64,000 nt of DNA from Larix kaempferi (GCA_027924585.1 BSBM01000826.1:14415501-14479500), one strand, 5' to 3'; shown: positions 1 through 11,384, counted from the first letter of the stretch. The notes: a model not told the origin generated them from the sequence alone. Translations and numbers: made by a program.

Positions 1-430
1 CCACTGAGTCTCCTTCACTACATTAGTGCTTCCATGTGCAAGTTATACCTACCACACTCAGTTAGACTTAGTTTGACACCTGGTTGACCATTACTTGTGC
101 ATTGATGACTCCACTGATGATGATTAGGACTCCTAGTGGTGTATTTTTGACACTCCACTAATGATGATGATGAATCCTAGTGAAGATAAGCCATGCCCAT
201 GCAAGCTAATTCAAATTGCCACCTTGGCATTCAAATCCTCTCCACCATTGTATTTTTATTGTTCATATTATGATTAATGAATTAGTGAGTGTGTGATGTT
301 AATCTGCTCCTATCTAAGTTCTATTGCATCTATGTTCTATTGCTCTATTCTGCACTATTCTTCTATTTTCTGCTTAATTCTTCTTGTGAGGTATACATCA
401 GCTCTTAGATCTGCTGTGAATATTTTCACA
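1..430 (+). mobile_element. Right end of an LTR-like insertion, cut by window edge
   Basis: The integrase reading frame of element A (minus strand) can be followed down to about base 431 and then stops making sense. The sequence to the left ends in TTTTCACA at 430, a normal LTR end. Its layout (pyrimidine-rich TTCTGCAC / TTCTTCTT stretch, then a CACA end) resembles the LTR end of Copia element D at 42830-42911. CTCCT at 431-435 would be the target duplication, but the left end is outside the window. I infer a partial LTR or solo LTR, orientation plus. Confidence 0.4.
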
Positions 431-1200
431 CTCCTAAGGAATTCTTCAGGGTAACCCTATCTTCCCATAAAGCGCTTGGAAGGGATGTATGCCAACTTCT
501 CTGATTTTCAATGATGGTTTTCTTAAGAATTCAGATAAGGTTTTTGTTTGTGGATTCAGCTAGACCATTTCCTTGGGGGTAGTAATTTGCTGAATAATGA
601 AATTTAATTCCTTTCTCATAAAAAAATTCATTTAATTTCATAGATGAAAAATAAGTTGCATTATCAAAGACTAGGGAAATTGGAACCCCAAACCTGGTTA
701 TGATGTTTTCTTCCAAGAACTTGATAACCGCGTCTTCATTCACTTTGCGCAGTGGAACAACTTCTGTCCACTGGGTGAAATAATCTGTAGCCGTAAGAAT
801 ATACCGGTGCTACAACGAAGAGTTTGGATTTATATCTCTAATAACATCTATCCCCCATTTCTCAAATGGTTTAGAAAAATAATAATTGGCTGCAATTGTC
901 GTGCTGCTTTCGGCAACCTGCCAGCGCTCCTTTTACATACATCGCAATTCCTAGCATAGGCATGAGCATATTTGAATAGAGTGGGCCAATAATAACCAGC
1001 TATGAGTATTTTATGAGCCGTGGTATCTCCAGAGTAGTGTCCTCTAGCAGGTCCATCATGTAACTCCTTGACTACTTTATCAACGTCCTCTTTCTCAAGA
1101 CATCTGAGAAATATCCCATCATAATTCTTTCTAAAAAGTATTCCATCAATTATTTGATAGGATGCTGATTTTAGACGGAGTTCCCTTCTTTGCTTAGAAC
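431..1200 (-). pseudogene. Element A integrase fragment
   Basis: This is the integrase end of the Gypsy polyprotein, which would insert element cDNA into the genome. At about 1130-900 in reverse translation there is an H2C2 zinc-binding segment with an HDG..GHYSG pair and CDVC. The core at 743-531 has RFGVPISLVFDNAT, where the second catalytic D is kept, and PQGNGLAEST with the catalytic E. The frame continues as WHTSLPSALW and KNSLG to about 441, where the insertion at 1-430 cuts it. Frameshifts lie between the zinc finger and the core. The end of the core and the C-terminal part are missing from the window. Confidence 0.8.
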
Positions 1201-1201
1201 T

Positions 1202-1865
1202 CTAGTGCTCCGGTAAGTATCCCTGCTGTAAATAATGCACTAGGTCCCTATACCAAGATTCATGAGCGATGAAAATGGGACATACCTCAACCATATTCAG
1301 TTCAGCTTCATTCTCCCAGTCTAGCTCTTCATCAACTGGATTTTCAGTAAGTAATTTACACAACCATTGGCCTTTTATAATGGTGGCTGGTTTGAATTCC
1401 AAATCATACTCTTGAAGATCAGTGACCCAGTTCTCTCCTTTCCCCCAATTCCTTCTGTACAAATAGAGATCTAACAGCTGGGTGAGGTACTATGACTTTG
1501 GTTCTGTTCTTCTGGATATACGGCCTAAACTGTTTTAACGCTTTAAATAGTGCATATGCTTGCTTGTCTATGGTGGGATAGTCCAATTTATCACCCTGCA
1601 AATCGGTGCTCATAAAGGATATTGGATACTCGTCTCATGATTCTCCCTTCTGGGTGAGCACAACTGCGAGAGTGTTATCTGAAGTGAAAGTGTACATAAT
1701 GAAATCCTTTTCAAAATATGGACTCCTTAAAGAAGGCACGTTAGCTATAGCGGTTTTGATGTCTTTAAATGGTATCTTCTATAAGTCAGTGCACTTAAAT
1801 TGCACACTATGCTTTACCATTTGTTGCAAAGGTTTCACAATTTGAGCGAAATATGGTACAAACCT
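1202..1865 (-). pseudogene. Element A Gypsy RNase H fragment
   Basis: Downstream of the reverse transcriptase the translated pieces read YPTIDKQAYALFKALKQFRP and VIVPHPAVRSLFVQKELGER, then LQEYDLEFKPA. These are the standard landmarks of the Gypsy RNase H that follows reverse transcriptase and would remove the RNA strand of the RNA-DNA hybrid. Several stops and at least one frameshift break it (for example between HPAVRSLF..GERRE and NWVTDLQEYD). It is the second RNase H of this element; the other lies upstream at 2493-3734. Confidence 0.75.
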
Positions 1866-2570
1866 TCAAAAAATTTTTATTGTGCCCATAAAAGATTGCA
1901 TATCCTTCTTGTTATGGGGCATGGGAATCTTTCTTATAGCTTGCACTCTCTCTTGATCTATCGAGATTACCTTTTTTGAGATGATATAACCTAGAAGCTT
2001 ACCCTCAAGAACAACAAAAATACTCTTCTTGGGATTTAGAGATATACCATATTTTCTGCAGTGATAAAAAATCTGTTTCAAATGGAAAACATGGTCTTCT
2101 CTTTTCTTTGAAAATATTGTCACGTCATCCAAACAACTTACCACATAGTGGCCAACAAATCCTTGAAAAGAAATGTCCATGGCTCTCTGAAATGTAGCTC
2201 CTCCGTTTATCAAACTGAATGGCATTTTGCGGTATGGAAAATTTCCCCACTTTGTACGAAAAGTGGTCTTGAGCCGATCCTCCTCTGCTACTAATACTTG
2301 ATTATATCCAGAGAAACCATCTAGCAAGGAGAATAGTTCTGAACCAGAAACCATCTGTAAAATTTGATCCATTGGTGGCACAGGGTAGTTGTCTTTATCA
2401 GAAGCTTTGTTCAAGTTCCAAAAATCCACACACAATCTTATCTCCCCCGAATTCTTTCGCACGGGGACTAAATTAGAAACCCATTCAGAATGTCAGACCT
2501 TAAAAATGATCTTAGCATCCAACAACTTCTTCAACTCTTTCTGTATTAACGGCTCAAGCGTCGGATGCAT
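1866..2570 (-). pseudogene. Element A reverse transcriptase
   Basis: The open stretch 2462-1866 shows RT motifs in order: RLCVDFWNLNKAS, PPMDQILQMV, FSLLDGFSGYNQ, TTFRTKWGNFPYRKMPF, ATFQRAMD, the catalytic box as CLDD (usual YxDD with Y replaced by C), then LNPKKSIF and GKLLGYIIS. The N-terminal part (DVFAWTYEDM, LRRMHP) lies in the preceding frame, ending at 2493 with a stop before SEWVS. The segment ends near MQSFMGTI. The Y-to-C change at the catalytic box is unusual and suggests decay. No start codon is expected, since this is an internal polyprotein domain. Confidence 0.88.
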
Positions 2571-3734
2571 TCTTCGTAATTGCTGCTGAAATGGCTTCAA
2601 CCCTAGCTTCATTGGTATTATGTGTTGTATGATGCGAGTATCATATGTTTTCATATCTTCATAAGTCCATGCAAACACATCTTTATATTGGTGAAATAGT
2701 TTGATGAACTTGTCTCTCTCACCTGGCGAGCAACATTTACCAAGGTTGACAAATTTTGGCTCAGCTTCTATGCCCAGGTTTACCAATTCATGCTGCATGG
2801 AGGAGCTGTTGGTTTTGACATTCACTAGCCTCCTGAACTTGTTTTGTAGATCAAACAATCCTTCCAGAGTCCTTACTCCTTTTGGCATGAAGTTTCCTTT
2901 GACTGCATCTTTATTTTGCAAATATGAATCGTGCTTCTCTTCATCGATTATAGCTTCTTGAAAAGCATCTTCATTAGTTAAGAAGTTGATAATTTCATCA
3001 TCATCATCAAACACTCTTAAATTTGTGATATTATCTGGGACGGATAGCCTGAAAATCAATTCAATAGAGCACTTGTTATTTGTTGGCACTAATATGGAAG
3101 CAGAAGTAGCTAACAAATCAGCCACAACATTTTGTAACCTAGGAATAGAATTGATATTGAATGCATCAAAATGTGAAATCAAATTCCAAACTTCAGATTG
3201 ATAACCTTTTAAATGTGGTGAAAGACAATGAATTATATCTCTTACCTTTCTGACAACTATCTCTGAGTCACCAAAGACTTTTAAGTATTTAACATTCAAA
3301 CTAATAGCCTTCTTTAATCCCTGTACTAGAGCTTCATATTCTGCTGTGTTATTTGTGCATTCAAACTCTAGTCTACAAGATAAAAAATGTTTGTTCGATT
3401 CAGGGTCAATCAAAACATAATCGGCTCCGGATCCTTCTTGAGTTTTGGAAACATCAAAGTACAAAATCCATAATTTGTTTTCTATTTTAACTAAGTTAGT
3501 GTCGTTACTACCTAAGTCAGTGACTAATTCTACTCTGTTACAATCAATATCATCAGTCCGAGAAAAATGAAGGAGATAGGACTTCTCATCTGATTCATGG
3601 CTAACTTCTGTTGATTGATAATTCCCTGGTTCAATCTCTAAAAAATAATTTCCCAATACTGAACATGAAAAAGTTATAGCCTCATTCTTTTCTTCCAACT
3701 GAGTTACATTTTGTTTCATGTGGGGCAATCTCAT
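2493..3734 (-). pseudogene. Element A archaeal-type RNase H plus linker into RT
   Basis: This 413-codon open stretch holds an RNase H-like domain (roughly residues 85-215). It starts ILYFDVSKTQEGSGAD, then NNTAEYEALVQGLKKA, LKVFGDSEIVVRKV and NVVADLLA, so the D-E-D-D catalytic set is visible. This is the pattern of the plant/archaeal-type RNase H, known as an extra domain in Tat-lineage Gypsy elements. The C-terminal third (VFAWTYEDM ... LRRMHPTLEPLIQKELKKLL) is the approach to reverse transcriptase. The domain therefore sits between protease and RT, while the ordinary Gypsy RNase H is downstream at 1202-1865. The acidic run DDDDE near residue 245 is linker. Confidence 0.85.
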
Positions 3735-3758
3735 TATTTTGATCTGATTTTGTCTGTT

Positions 3759-4325
3759 CTAGTATGGATGCCGTAAGTGAGACCAGTCTATTGCAAAGTA
3801 ACCATTCAATTTCGTAGACCAGTTCCTAATCACTATTAAACCATAAGCCTTCAGTATATCTACCTCCATAATATCAATAAATTGACACACTCTAGGATCT
3901 ACTGATAATCTAATAAGCACATCTTTTATTTCTCCAATTACTTTAACAACAGTCCTATCCAACTGTATGATCTGATATGGGGACGGTATTGGCTGTCCAT
4001 TAATTATTTTACAAATTGACAATGGCATGAAATTCGAAGAAGCCCCAAAATCTACCAAACAGTTGTCTACATTATGATTAAAAATTTCAAAGGTCAACAG
4101 AAAAGGCAAAGTTTGAGATCTAGATTTCCTGCCAATGCTAGCTTCATTTATCTCAGGATTCTCCTCATTGTTTTCTACTGAAGTGCTAGATTGTGGATCA
4201 AAGGCTTCCAACAACTTCTTCCTTTGATGGGGAAGGCTACACATTTCAAATATAGAAATATTTTCTTTCGCTTTCTTGATATATGATGTCATATCCCATG
4301 TCATACTCTTTTGGGCCTTTTCCAT
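3759..4325 (-). pseudogene. Element A aspartic protease
   Basis: The 188-codon frame contains the retropepsin core: LLTFEIFNHNVDNCLVDFGASSNFMP, where the catalytic D-[ST]-G is DFG in this copy, followed by QLDRTVVKVIGEIKDVLIRL and an aliphatic run ending in VIRNWSTKLNGYFAIDWSH (the usual G-R-W..A.I.W end). Protease would cut the Gag-Pol precursor. The frame begins just after the gag linker and ends in a stop before the archaeal RNase H frame. The S/T-to-F change in the active-site triplet would likely inactivate it. Confidence 0.75.
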
Positions 4326-4356
4326 GATTCTATGTTTTGTTTGTTGTAACCTTTGG

Positions 4357-4788
4357 CTATTTATTTATTTCTAGGTTTGATCCTTTTACCACTGTTGGAT
4401 CCACCTTAGGTTGTGGTGGAATGATAGTTATGTGTCGATTAATCACTGAGCTTGTCTCTTTCACCACTGTGGGGTTTACTTTAGGTTGTGGTGGAATGAC
4501 AGTGATGTGCCTCTTGGGAGTTTCTTTCGCAACTTTAGGTTTGGGGACAAACGGACTTGGATCATCAACTGTACCTTTAATCCGAGTAGTAATATTTATG
4601 GCTGAAACTTGAATTTCTTCGACGTATTCTTCTATCAATTATGTCAAGGTCACCCAATCCCATAATACCATTGTGGTGTCTGGAGCGGGCTCTTCCTATT
4701 CGAGTGCTTGCTCTTCTTGGGGATCTTCTTGGTATGTTACTTGGGCATCTAGCAATTGATTCATGACCAAAATCATCGAGTTTATCTA
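4357..4788 (-). pseudogene. Element A gag-protease linker with 24-residue repeat
   Basis: Reading from the element B junction, a charged Arg/Ser-rich stretch (about 4788-4640) is followed by the frame 4638-4357. That frame contains two copies of a repeat of about 24 residues: RHITVIPPQPKVNPTVVK and RHITIIPPQPKVDPTVVK. Proline-rich spacers between gag and protease are common in Gypsy elements. A stop and frameshift separate it from the protease. Element B was inserted at 4788/4789, so the upstream half of this protein is found at 30648 and beyond. Confidence 0.55.
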
Positions 4789-6274
4789 TGTTGGTAACCT
4801 TATATGTCAATTAATTACAACTAACATACATGATGCTCAATATAAATTATCAAACCCAGGGAGGTCTTTTATTTTGATGGCAATAAGCACAATCTACGCA
4901 TAAACATCCCTAGCAGTTGATTGAATAAATAAAGATGATAATCCTACCTATCTAATCAACCAAACTCATTCCATAAATAAAACGAATCTAACTCATACAT
5001 CTAGGAATTCAAAGTGCAACTACCTTCCTACAGAAATCAACCTAGCAGTTATTGATCTAAGAATGAAATTGAACTAGATTACTTTTGCAAGAAGTTAAAT
5101 CCTATAATTATCAAACTACAATATTCAATCTTTACCAAAATGATCCATCTAGCAACTACTGTAACTAAACCATAATCTTTCTAATATGTGAATTCAATAA
5201 AGATACAACAACAACTAGAACTAAGAAATAAATCTCAACTATAAATTGATAACCATTAGAAATCCTAGAAAGCATAAATGACTGGAAAGAATTGGAAGAT
5301 GAGCTTGGCTGTAACAGTTATTGAGCACACATGCATAATCCAAACTAACCTACACAGTCGACTGTCACACCACGCAGTTGCAGCTATTCGTAATGCAAAG
5401 AATAAACTACCAATAAAGAATGCAATCATAAGCTCTCTGTTGCAGCTATCAAAAATACACCTAATGCAATTCCACAACACACAACAGGAAATGAATAAAT
5501 CTAACTACCTACTTAAATCGGAAATCTATGTGAGAAGGAGGGACCTGGCCTTCTAATAGAGATGCCGTGAAATACCATGAATTAAGACACAGAAATGGGA
5601 GTAACTCTGCTCTTCATTAAAGATGGTAATTCACAGTCTCAGTTCTCTGTTACAGCCCGTACAAAATAATAATTATCCAACCCCAGACTTTGAAAACCTT
5701 CTCGAATTTATACATCAGGAATACAGTTCGTGATCCACTAAATCCATGCAGCAATGAAGATCTACGATCTTCATGCTATAGAGTTACAGCTAAATTGTTA
5801 CAACCATAATGAATGAGGCCGTTAGTCATGAAGGATGTTGTTACACTGGCAGTGAATGGATCAATGGTTCAACCAATCGGGAGGCGTCCTGTCTGTTGCA
5901 GCTATGCTCTGTTTCAGCGACCTGTTACAGCTTCACGTGGAGAGATGCATTGTCCCTTGAAAATATGAGGAATTGAGTTAGAAGAGTAACAGCTGGCCCC
6001 AGTTATGATTCCTTACCAAGGCACGGCGACTGATACACCTGTGCTTTGATATTAACTTAATGAAATCAACACAAGTTAGCATAAATCAAATGATAGAATT
6101 CATAACCATAACAATCTTAGGCATTTAATTAAATGAAACAATAATGATGTATACCTTGTCAGGACTGCTGATTAATCTGGAGAAAGGCATGTATATGGTT
6201 TATGAAAGTAGGGTGTAACTGGGAAAAATGGTGTAATAGGTATGGTCAAAAAGGGGCATTTCCAGGGTCCAACA
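4789..6274 (-). repeat. Element B 3' LTR
   Basis: A 1486-bp direct repeat of 29171-30642 (plus 22536-22549), starting TGTTGGTAACC and ending GGGTCCAACA on the plus strand. The whole length matches the other copy with scattered substitutions. It abuts the PPT at 6275 and the target duplication at 4784. The word GTTGCAGCT or GTTACAGCT (either strand) recurs at least seven times, for example near 5365, 5440, 5783, 5896 and 5920. Confidence 0.95.
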
Positions 6275-6285
6275 TCTCCCCCCAA
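6275..6285 (-). promoter_or_regulatory. Element B polypurine tract
   Basis: TTGGGGGGAGA on the minus strand lies immediately upstream of the 3' LTR. This is the RNase H-resistant primer for plus-strand DNA synthesis in LTR elements. Confidence 0.85.
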
Positions 6286-7195
6286 CTATCCATTTGCATG
6301 TACCCATGCAACAACCGATTAGTTCGATCCTGACTTTGATTATCATTCATATTATGCAAGTGAGTTGAAGGAATCAATTTTTACAATTAGCCCTTGGAAA
6401 CGCTGGTTCTTGTGTGACAACCTCTCTTTACCCTTGGTAGGTTTGTCTTATAATTGAACTCACCAAATTTTCAATTATGTTGGTCCTTCTGAAACAACAT
6501 ATTTTTCTTATGTCCCGTCTCAGCATCCTTTTCCTGAGTTGTAATTTCAACAAAAAGAAATTTTGAGGCTGCCGGTTCTTGTGTAACAACGTCCTGTTTC
6601 TTGATTCTTTTGGCCTACTGAATCGGTTCAATGTTTCTGAAACAATGGGGCTGTATCCTGGGAAAATTCCTTTGATTGTCTTGCTCCTGAGGATTTATGT
6701 AATGATAGGTCCACTACTGTAACTTTATGCCCTACAATATTAAAAATATCCCAACATTTGGGGCATATCAATTCTGGTTATCCTTTACTCCCTTGAATGG
6801 ATGATAAAATCCCCAGTTGGTCTATAGCTTCCACCATTGAACTCGCATATTTCTTTGCCTATTTTCGGCATGTCTCCTTCCAGTTTTTTAGTTCTACATG
6901 AAGCACTTGCACCTATCCATTTAACAGCTCATTTTCAAAAAAAAATTCTCTATTTGAGGTTCTTCTACAACAGGTTCTTGTGTATCAGCAAGTGGTCAGG
7001 TTTCAAGATGGGAATCCCAATTTCTACCCCAATAAATTGACTTGCTTCTGTTGTAGTAACCGTTTTGATTTTTCTCCTTTTCCTTGGATTGGATGTATGG
7101 CGTTTGCTTATTAGCCATTCTTTTCTCCTTTGAGGAAGAAAAAATCTTATTGCCTTAGAAACAAGGGCAAATCCCTCCTTTCGAATTAAAGTCCT
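6286..7195 (-). other. Element B 3' non-coding region
   Basis: About 0.9 kb between the post-pol frame and the PPT. I see no convincing reading frame on either strand. The phrase GGTTCTTGTG recurs (6402, 6573, 6971). It is probably the decayed end of the post-pol region or 3' untranslated sequence. Confidence 0.5.
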
Positions 7196-8418
7196 TCATA
7201 TTTTAGGGAAGGTCTCCACATTCAGAGCTTCTAGACCGCTTTCTGCTACTGCTTTCCCTTGACATTCCTCTTCTACTGTTGTAGTTTTAGCTACCTCAAT
7301 TTCAATCTCCTCTTTGTCCTCCAATCGAACTTTTGGTGTTCCAGCCCTCCCCTCGACTGAATTTGAGGAACCCCAGTCCTCATCCATTAACCTTGCAGAG
7401 AATTCACGGGGTGCTCCCGGACGAACCAGAAATGGCCCCCAAGTCAGTTTGTTATGTGCCAGGGCCCATAAGATTAATAGTTTAATTAGTCCATGATTCA
7501 AGAGGGATGATAAGGGGTGCTGAGATCTTTTAGCATAATAAGCCATGCGTTGCAAGGATCTAAGAAGATAGTATGACATATTTAGTAGCTTGGATAACGC
7601 AAATGTGATAAGAGGAAAATTTCATAAATATAAACAACACTATACCTCCCTTCACATGTGATATAATTATTTAAGAAGAGTGCAACTTGATCCCAAGGAC
7701 TCGGAAGAGTTTCTAGTGCTGTTCCTCTACCCCGTGGTCGAACACTCTCCCTTGCCACCAGGAAATCCTCAGTTGCAGTCGGGTGACAGCGTTTCCAACT
7801 AAACCAGCATTTCTCGATTCTGGGAAGTCCTGTTACCTCCACTAGGATTACCTCTGAAACATCTACCCTTATGCCTCGAACCTTTGAATGGGTGCTCGTC
7901 AAATTTCAGGCAAATTCAAGGGTTCTTTCCTCATGAAAACCATTCAAGCGTTGAAAATAATCTGTCCACCCTGCTTCTTGAAAGATAGCGAAGACATCTC
8001 TATTCTTATACAAAGATTCTATTGTTAACGGCTCATACCTCATAGGGTTACCCATACCACTGAGCTTTTTGTGAAATATCATAACGAATACACCAGTTAC
8101 AGTTTCAAACATCGAACTGACTACATGCAGACATGGTTGGTGGATAGTCGAAGTTTGAATTGAGCATTGTTGGAAAGGTGGCGCAATTTGTTTTGAGATA
8201 AAACCCGTGGCAGGATTATCGCACAAGTCAGGTAGAACGGTGGTCAAATCATAAGTATGGGTAACAACTTTATCATGATTTTGGTTCAGTTGATTTGCTA
8301 TGGATCGATGATAGGGATAAATGACAAGTATAACCATTATTGCTTGCGATGTCAATAGATGCCTAATCATGATTATAGTTAGAACTCGTACCTTCAGAAT
8401 TAGTGCTCGAGCCGCCAT
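7196..8418 (-). pseudogene. Element B post-pol (env-position) reading frame, unrecognised
   Basis: Three successive minus-strand frames (8418-7906, 7902-7582, 7579-7196) read as one broken protein of about 400 residues between integrase and the 3' LTR. Landmarks are FAIFQEAGWTDYFQRLNGF, then TLEFA; IRVDVSEVILVEVTGLP; a predicted helical middle; and YLLRSLQRMAYYAK followed by NHGLIKLLI. The frames join with small frameshifts (TLEFA runs into LTSTHSKVRGI across 7906/7902). The first ~40 residues are hydrophobic, but no clear signal peptide is seen. In Athila-type elements an extra frame occupies this place (the env-like position). I cannot assign a function. The layout recalls the larger unknown frame at 32880-36159. 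Confidence 0.55.
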
Positions 8419-8649
8419 TCTATCATGGAATTACACTCATAGTTGCATCGCTGGTAGAATACGTGTGTGCCAAGATGAGTTGGATTCCGTCAACCAAGCT
8501 GATAAGTACATTCACACTGGTAGGAAAACAAGACGGCCCAATAATTTCCTTCATTCTTGGCAGACTGTGATTGAAACTATGGAATCATCATTCAAATTCG
8601 ACCCAGGTCAGATCATTGATGGCGATACTGTTTCAAAAGGAAAATAATC

Positions 8650-9106
8650 TAGTAGAGTTGAAGATGATGAATAAGAAGATTTAAGCAGAGTTCCAGTTGC
8701 AAAAATTTAGAGAAGTAAAAAATAGTGGTGTAGCAGCTGCTAGACTTGACGGAATAGGAAAGAGTAGTAGAGTCGCAGCTGCTTGGCAAAAGGAGAAAAT
8801 GAAATGGAAATAGCGGAGTCGCAGCTACTATACTTAGTGGAATAGGTAATAATGGTGGAGTCGCAGCTGCAGGAAAACAATGAAAATGAAATGGGAATAG
8901 TAGAGTTGCAGCTGCTAGACTTGGCGAAATAGGCGAAAATAGTGGAGTCGCAGCTGCTGGCAAAAAGTGAAGTGAATAATGGCGGAGTTACAGCTGCAAA
9001 AATAGGAAGAATGAGCAAGGTAGGGAGTTGTAGCTGTGAAAAATGAGTAATAGGTGGATTTTTCAGCTGGCTGCTGAAAAACTAACGAATCATCCATCTT
9101 CTTCAA
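8650..9106 (-). repeat. About 43-bp tandem repeat built on GTCGCAGCTGCT
   Basis: Eight or so imperfect units are centred near 8731, 8777, 8820, 8862, 8907, 8949, 8990 and 9029. Each contains AG(T/A)CGCAGCTGC or a close variant. GCAGCTGC is its own reverse complement. The minus-strand translations (SSCDSTIF and similar) are by-products of the repeat. It lies between integrase and the post-pol frame of element B. Confidence 0.75.
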
Positions 9107-9407
9107 AGAGCTTTATTAAATCAAGAACAATGTAAGGTGCCTGCAATCGTCTAGCTCAGTCACGACTGCTGTTCCTCTAATTAATTCCTACATACAATCT
9201 TCTAAAAAAACCTGATCAAGTGAAAAATGAAAAATAGATCAAATACATAATGAAAAATAAATTATGTATGTACAAATTATGTGGATATTGCAATTCTTAA
9301 AATTTCACAGGGGTTGAGAAAAATCCCTGCCCTGGCGTTAACTGATAATCTGGATCTGCTGCAACCTGTGAAACGAAAGCATCCCTTGAGATCGATTTGT
9401 GATATAG
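9107..9407 (-). other. Element B spacer downstream of integrase
   Basis: About 300 bases after the integrase frame (minus strand). It is AT-rich, and nothing is recognisable apart from its position between integrase and the GCAGCTGC repeat tract. Confidence 0.4.
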
Positions 9408-10445
9408 TCATATCCGATGACCATTTCGGAATAATGGTGTATTGTTTTCATCAATGGTGATCAACCAAACTGTTCCATTGTCAAATACATGATCTATTTG
9501 ATAAGGTCCCAACCAAGGAGTGCGTAGCTTGCCTTTGAAATCCCTCTTAAACCATGAATCATATAACAGATCCCAGTCTCCTTCCTGGAAGACTTTCTTC
9601 TTTATGAATCTATCATGCCACTTAGAGCGCTGTTGTTGGATTAAAGTTGTATGATTTACTGCTACTGTGCGCTTTTCATCCAATTCATTAAGCTGATTCA
9701 GTCGGTTCCTTTGTGCTTCTGATAGATCCAGATTCGCTTCTACAACTGTTTTCAAAGTTCTGATTTCAAATTCAATTGGGAAAACAACATTCTTACCATA
9801 CACTAACTCATATGGGGAAAAACCAATGGTGTTACGCCATGTAGTGTGATAGGCCCATAGTGCCTCTGGAGGTCTCTTAGCCCAATCCTTATGATGGCTT
9901 TTCACTGTCTTTGTCAAAATAGCCTCGATGACTTTGTTTGAACTCTCCACTTGGCCAATGGCCTGTGGATGATATGGCGAGGTTTTTCTATGCTGAATAT
10001 GAAATTTCTGTAACAGTGCTTCCAGTTTGTGAGACACAAACTACGTTCCACCATCTATGATGATTTCCTTGGGTACTCCAAACTGAGTAAAAATTTCTTC
10101 ATACAAAAAATCAATCACAGTCTGATCATTAGCCTTAACCAAGGCTACAAATTCCACCCATTTGGTCATGTAATTTGTGCAAATCAAGATGTGAACTTTC
10201 TGTTTTGAGGGAGGGTTGATAGGCCCTACAAAATCTAAAGCCCATCTATCAAATGGTTTAGACACGAGTTGTGGCTGCAAAGGCATTTCATCTAATCTGT
10301 TGGGTTGGCCCATCCTTGAATAATGTGGGCCAAAAATAACCCATCCTCAAGACCTTATGACCTGTCTTTTTGTCAGCAAAGTGTCCCCCACAGGGCTCAT
10401 CATGGCAAGCTTTAGGGATACTGAAAATTTCATCTTCTCTAACAC
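9408..10445 (-). pseudogene. Element B integrase (C-terminal most of it)
   Basis: The frames 10313-10041 and 10037-9408 cover the integrase core and C-terminal region. The DDE residues are visible: ALDFVGPI (first D, near 10236), IIIDGGT (second D, near 10047) and GQVESSNKVIE (E, near 9951). Further on are ALWAYHTTWRNTIGFSPYELVYG and the C-terminal W..PYQIDHVFDNGTVWL. A single stop separates the two frames (before FVSHKL). Upstream, the H2C2 finger keeps HDE..GGH and GYFWPTLFK. The frame then jumps straight to RMGQPNRLDEM, so the C-x2-C half is deleted near 10315. Copia C1 entered at 10446-10450; the remaining N-terminal residues continue at 17817. Confidence 0.88.
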
Positions 10446-10450
10446 ATCTT

Positions 10451-11054
10451 TGTTAAATTTTGAGCATTAATTCACAATACTCTAGGATCTTTACTGAGAG
10501 AATAACATGTACAGTATATCAAATCATAACAATCATAACAAGCATGTCAATCATCACAAGAATCAAAAGCATGAGAGACAAGAGACACAGAGTTTCCATG
10601 GGGAAAACCCTAAGGTGAAAAACCCCACAACTTCCTCAGAGATAGAGAGAGCAATGGCTCAACCAAAGTAAAACCAAAATACACAGAGATAGTCTCCTAG
10701 TAGCAGATGATCCTCCTCCTCACTAGTGCACCACTTTCTGAGTGAGAGAAGTGTGAGTTTCCGAGTGATCCAAATAGAGATCTCCCGATCTCTATTTATA
10801 ATAGTCTTTTTGCCCAGTGACCTTATGGGGCCAACTTGTCTAGTTAGGTACATCAACCATATAATATATATTTCAGGGCCGACCCCACACATGGTGGTCT
10901 AATAACCTATCGGCAAGTACACACACTTGCGACACTTGTCAATACACATGAAAACACTTCCTTATAGAGGAATAACACATCTCTTATAAGGGTACAATAA
11001 ATATACATGAAATACATAGATGAAATACATTCTGACGTTACATATACATCAACA
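10451..11054 (-). repeat. Element C1 3' LTR
   Basis: A 604-bp copy of 17219-17811, TGTTAAATTT...ACATCAACA on the plus strand. A TATAAATA box on the minus strand sits at 10793-10800. U3 contains one GGCCGACCCC...GGTGGTCTAATAACC unit (about 10877-10910) that is repeated in the C2 LTRs. Confidence 0.95.
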
Positions 11055-11063
11055 CTCCCTCTT
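11055..11063 (-). promoter_or_regulatory. Element C1 polypurine tract
   Basis: AAGAGGGAG on the minus strand directly abuts the 3' LTR. The same sequence precedes the C2 3' LTR (23240-23248). Confidence 0.85.
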
Positions 11064-11384
11064 AACTAGGAAGGTATTTCTCGACACAGATCTGCTAGAC
11101 AAGTCTTCTTCTCAGGATCATCGTCATTGCTGCTGCTATCTCAACCAATCTCCGAATCTACTCGTCATAGGAAGTTCTATAGGGCCAGTCCTTTTTCATA
11201 CTGGATGTAGGCCCACCACCTACAGGTCTTCATCATCACTGGCCATACTGTGGAAATCTCAGGACTTATTACGTGCGTCACAAAACCTTAAAAGAGTCTC
11301 TTGACTAGCAAGAACCCTAAAGAGCATCTGAGGCATTTTTCATCCTGTCCAAATCTTCAAGACTTATTACATGTGACCCCACCA
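11064..11384 (-). other. Element C1 3' untranslated segment next to PPT
   Basis: Non-coding, and closely matched by 23249-23465 in C2 (shared phrases such as GAAGTTCTATAG and GGATGTAGGCCCACCACCT). Conservation between two C copies shows it is a family component, not random filler. Confidence 0.6.

Noticed and set aside
8649-9106. Cys/Ser-rich secreted-type proteins on the minus strand
   Set aside because: Three overlapping phases are open over the GCAGCTGC tandem repeat. They are repeat artefacts, not genes.
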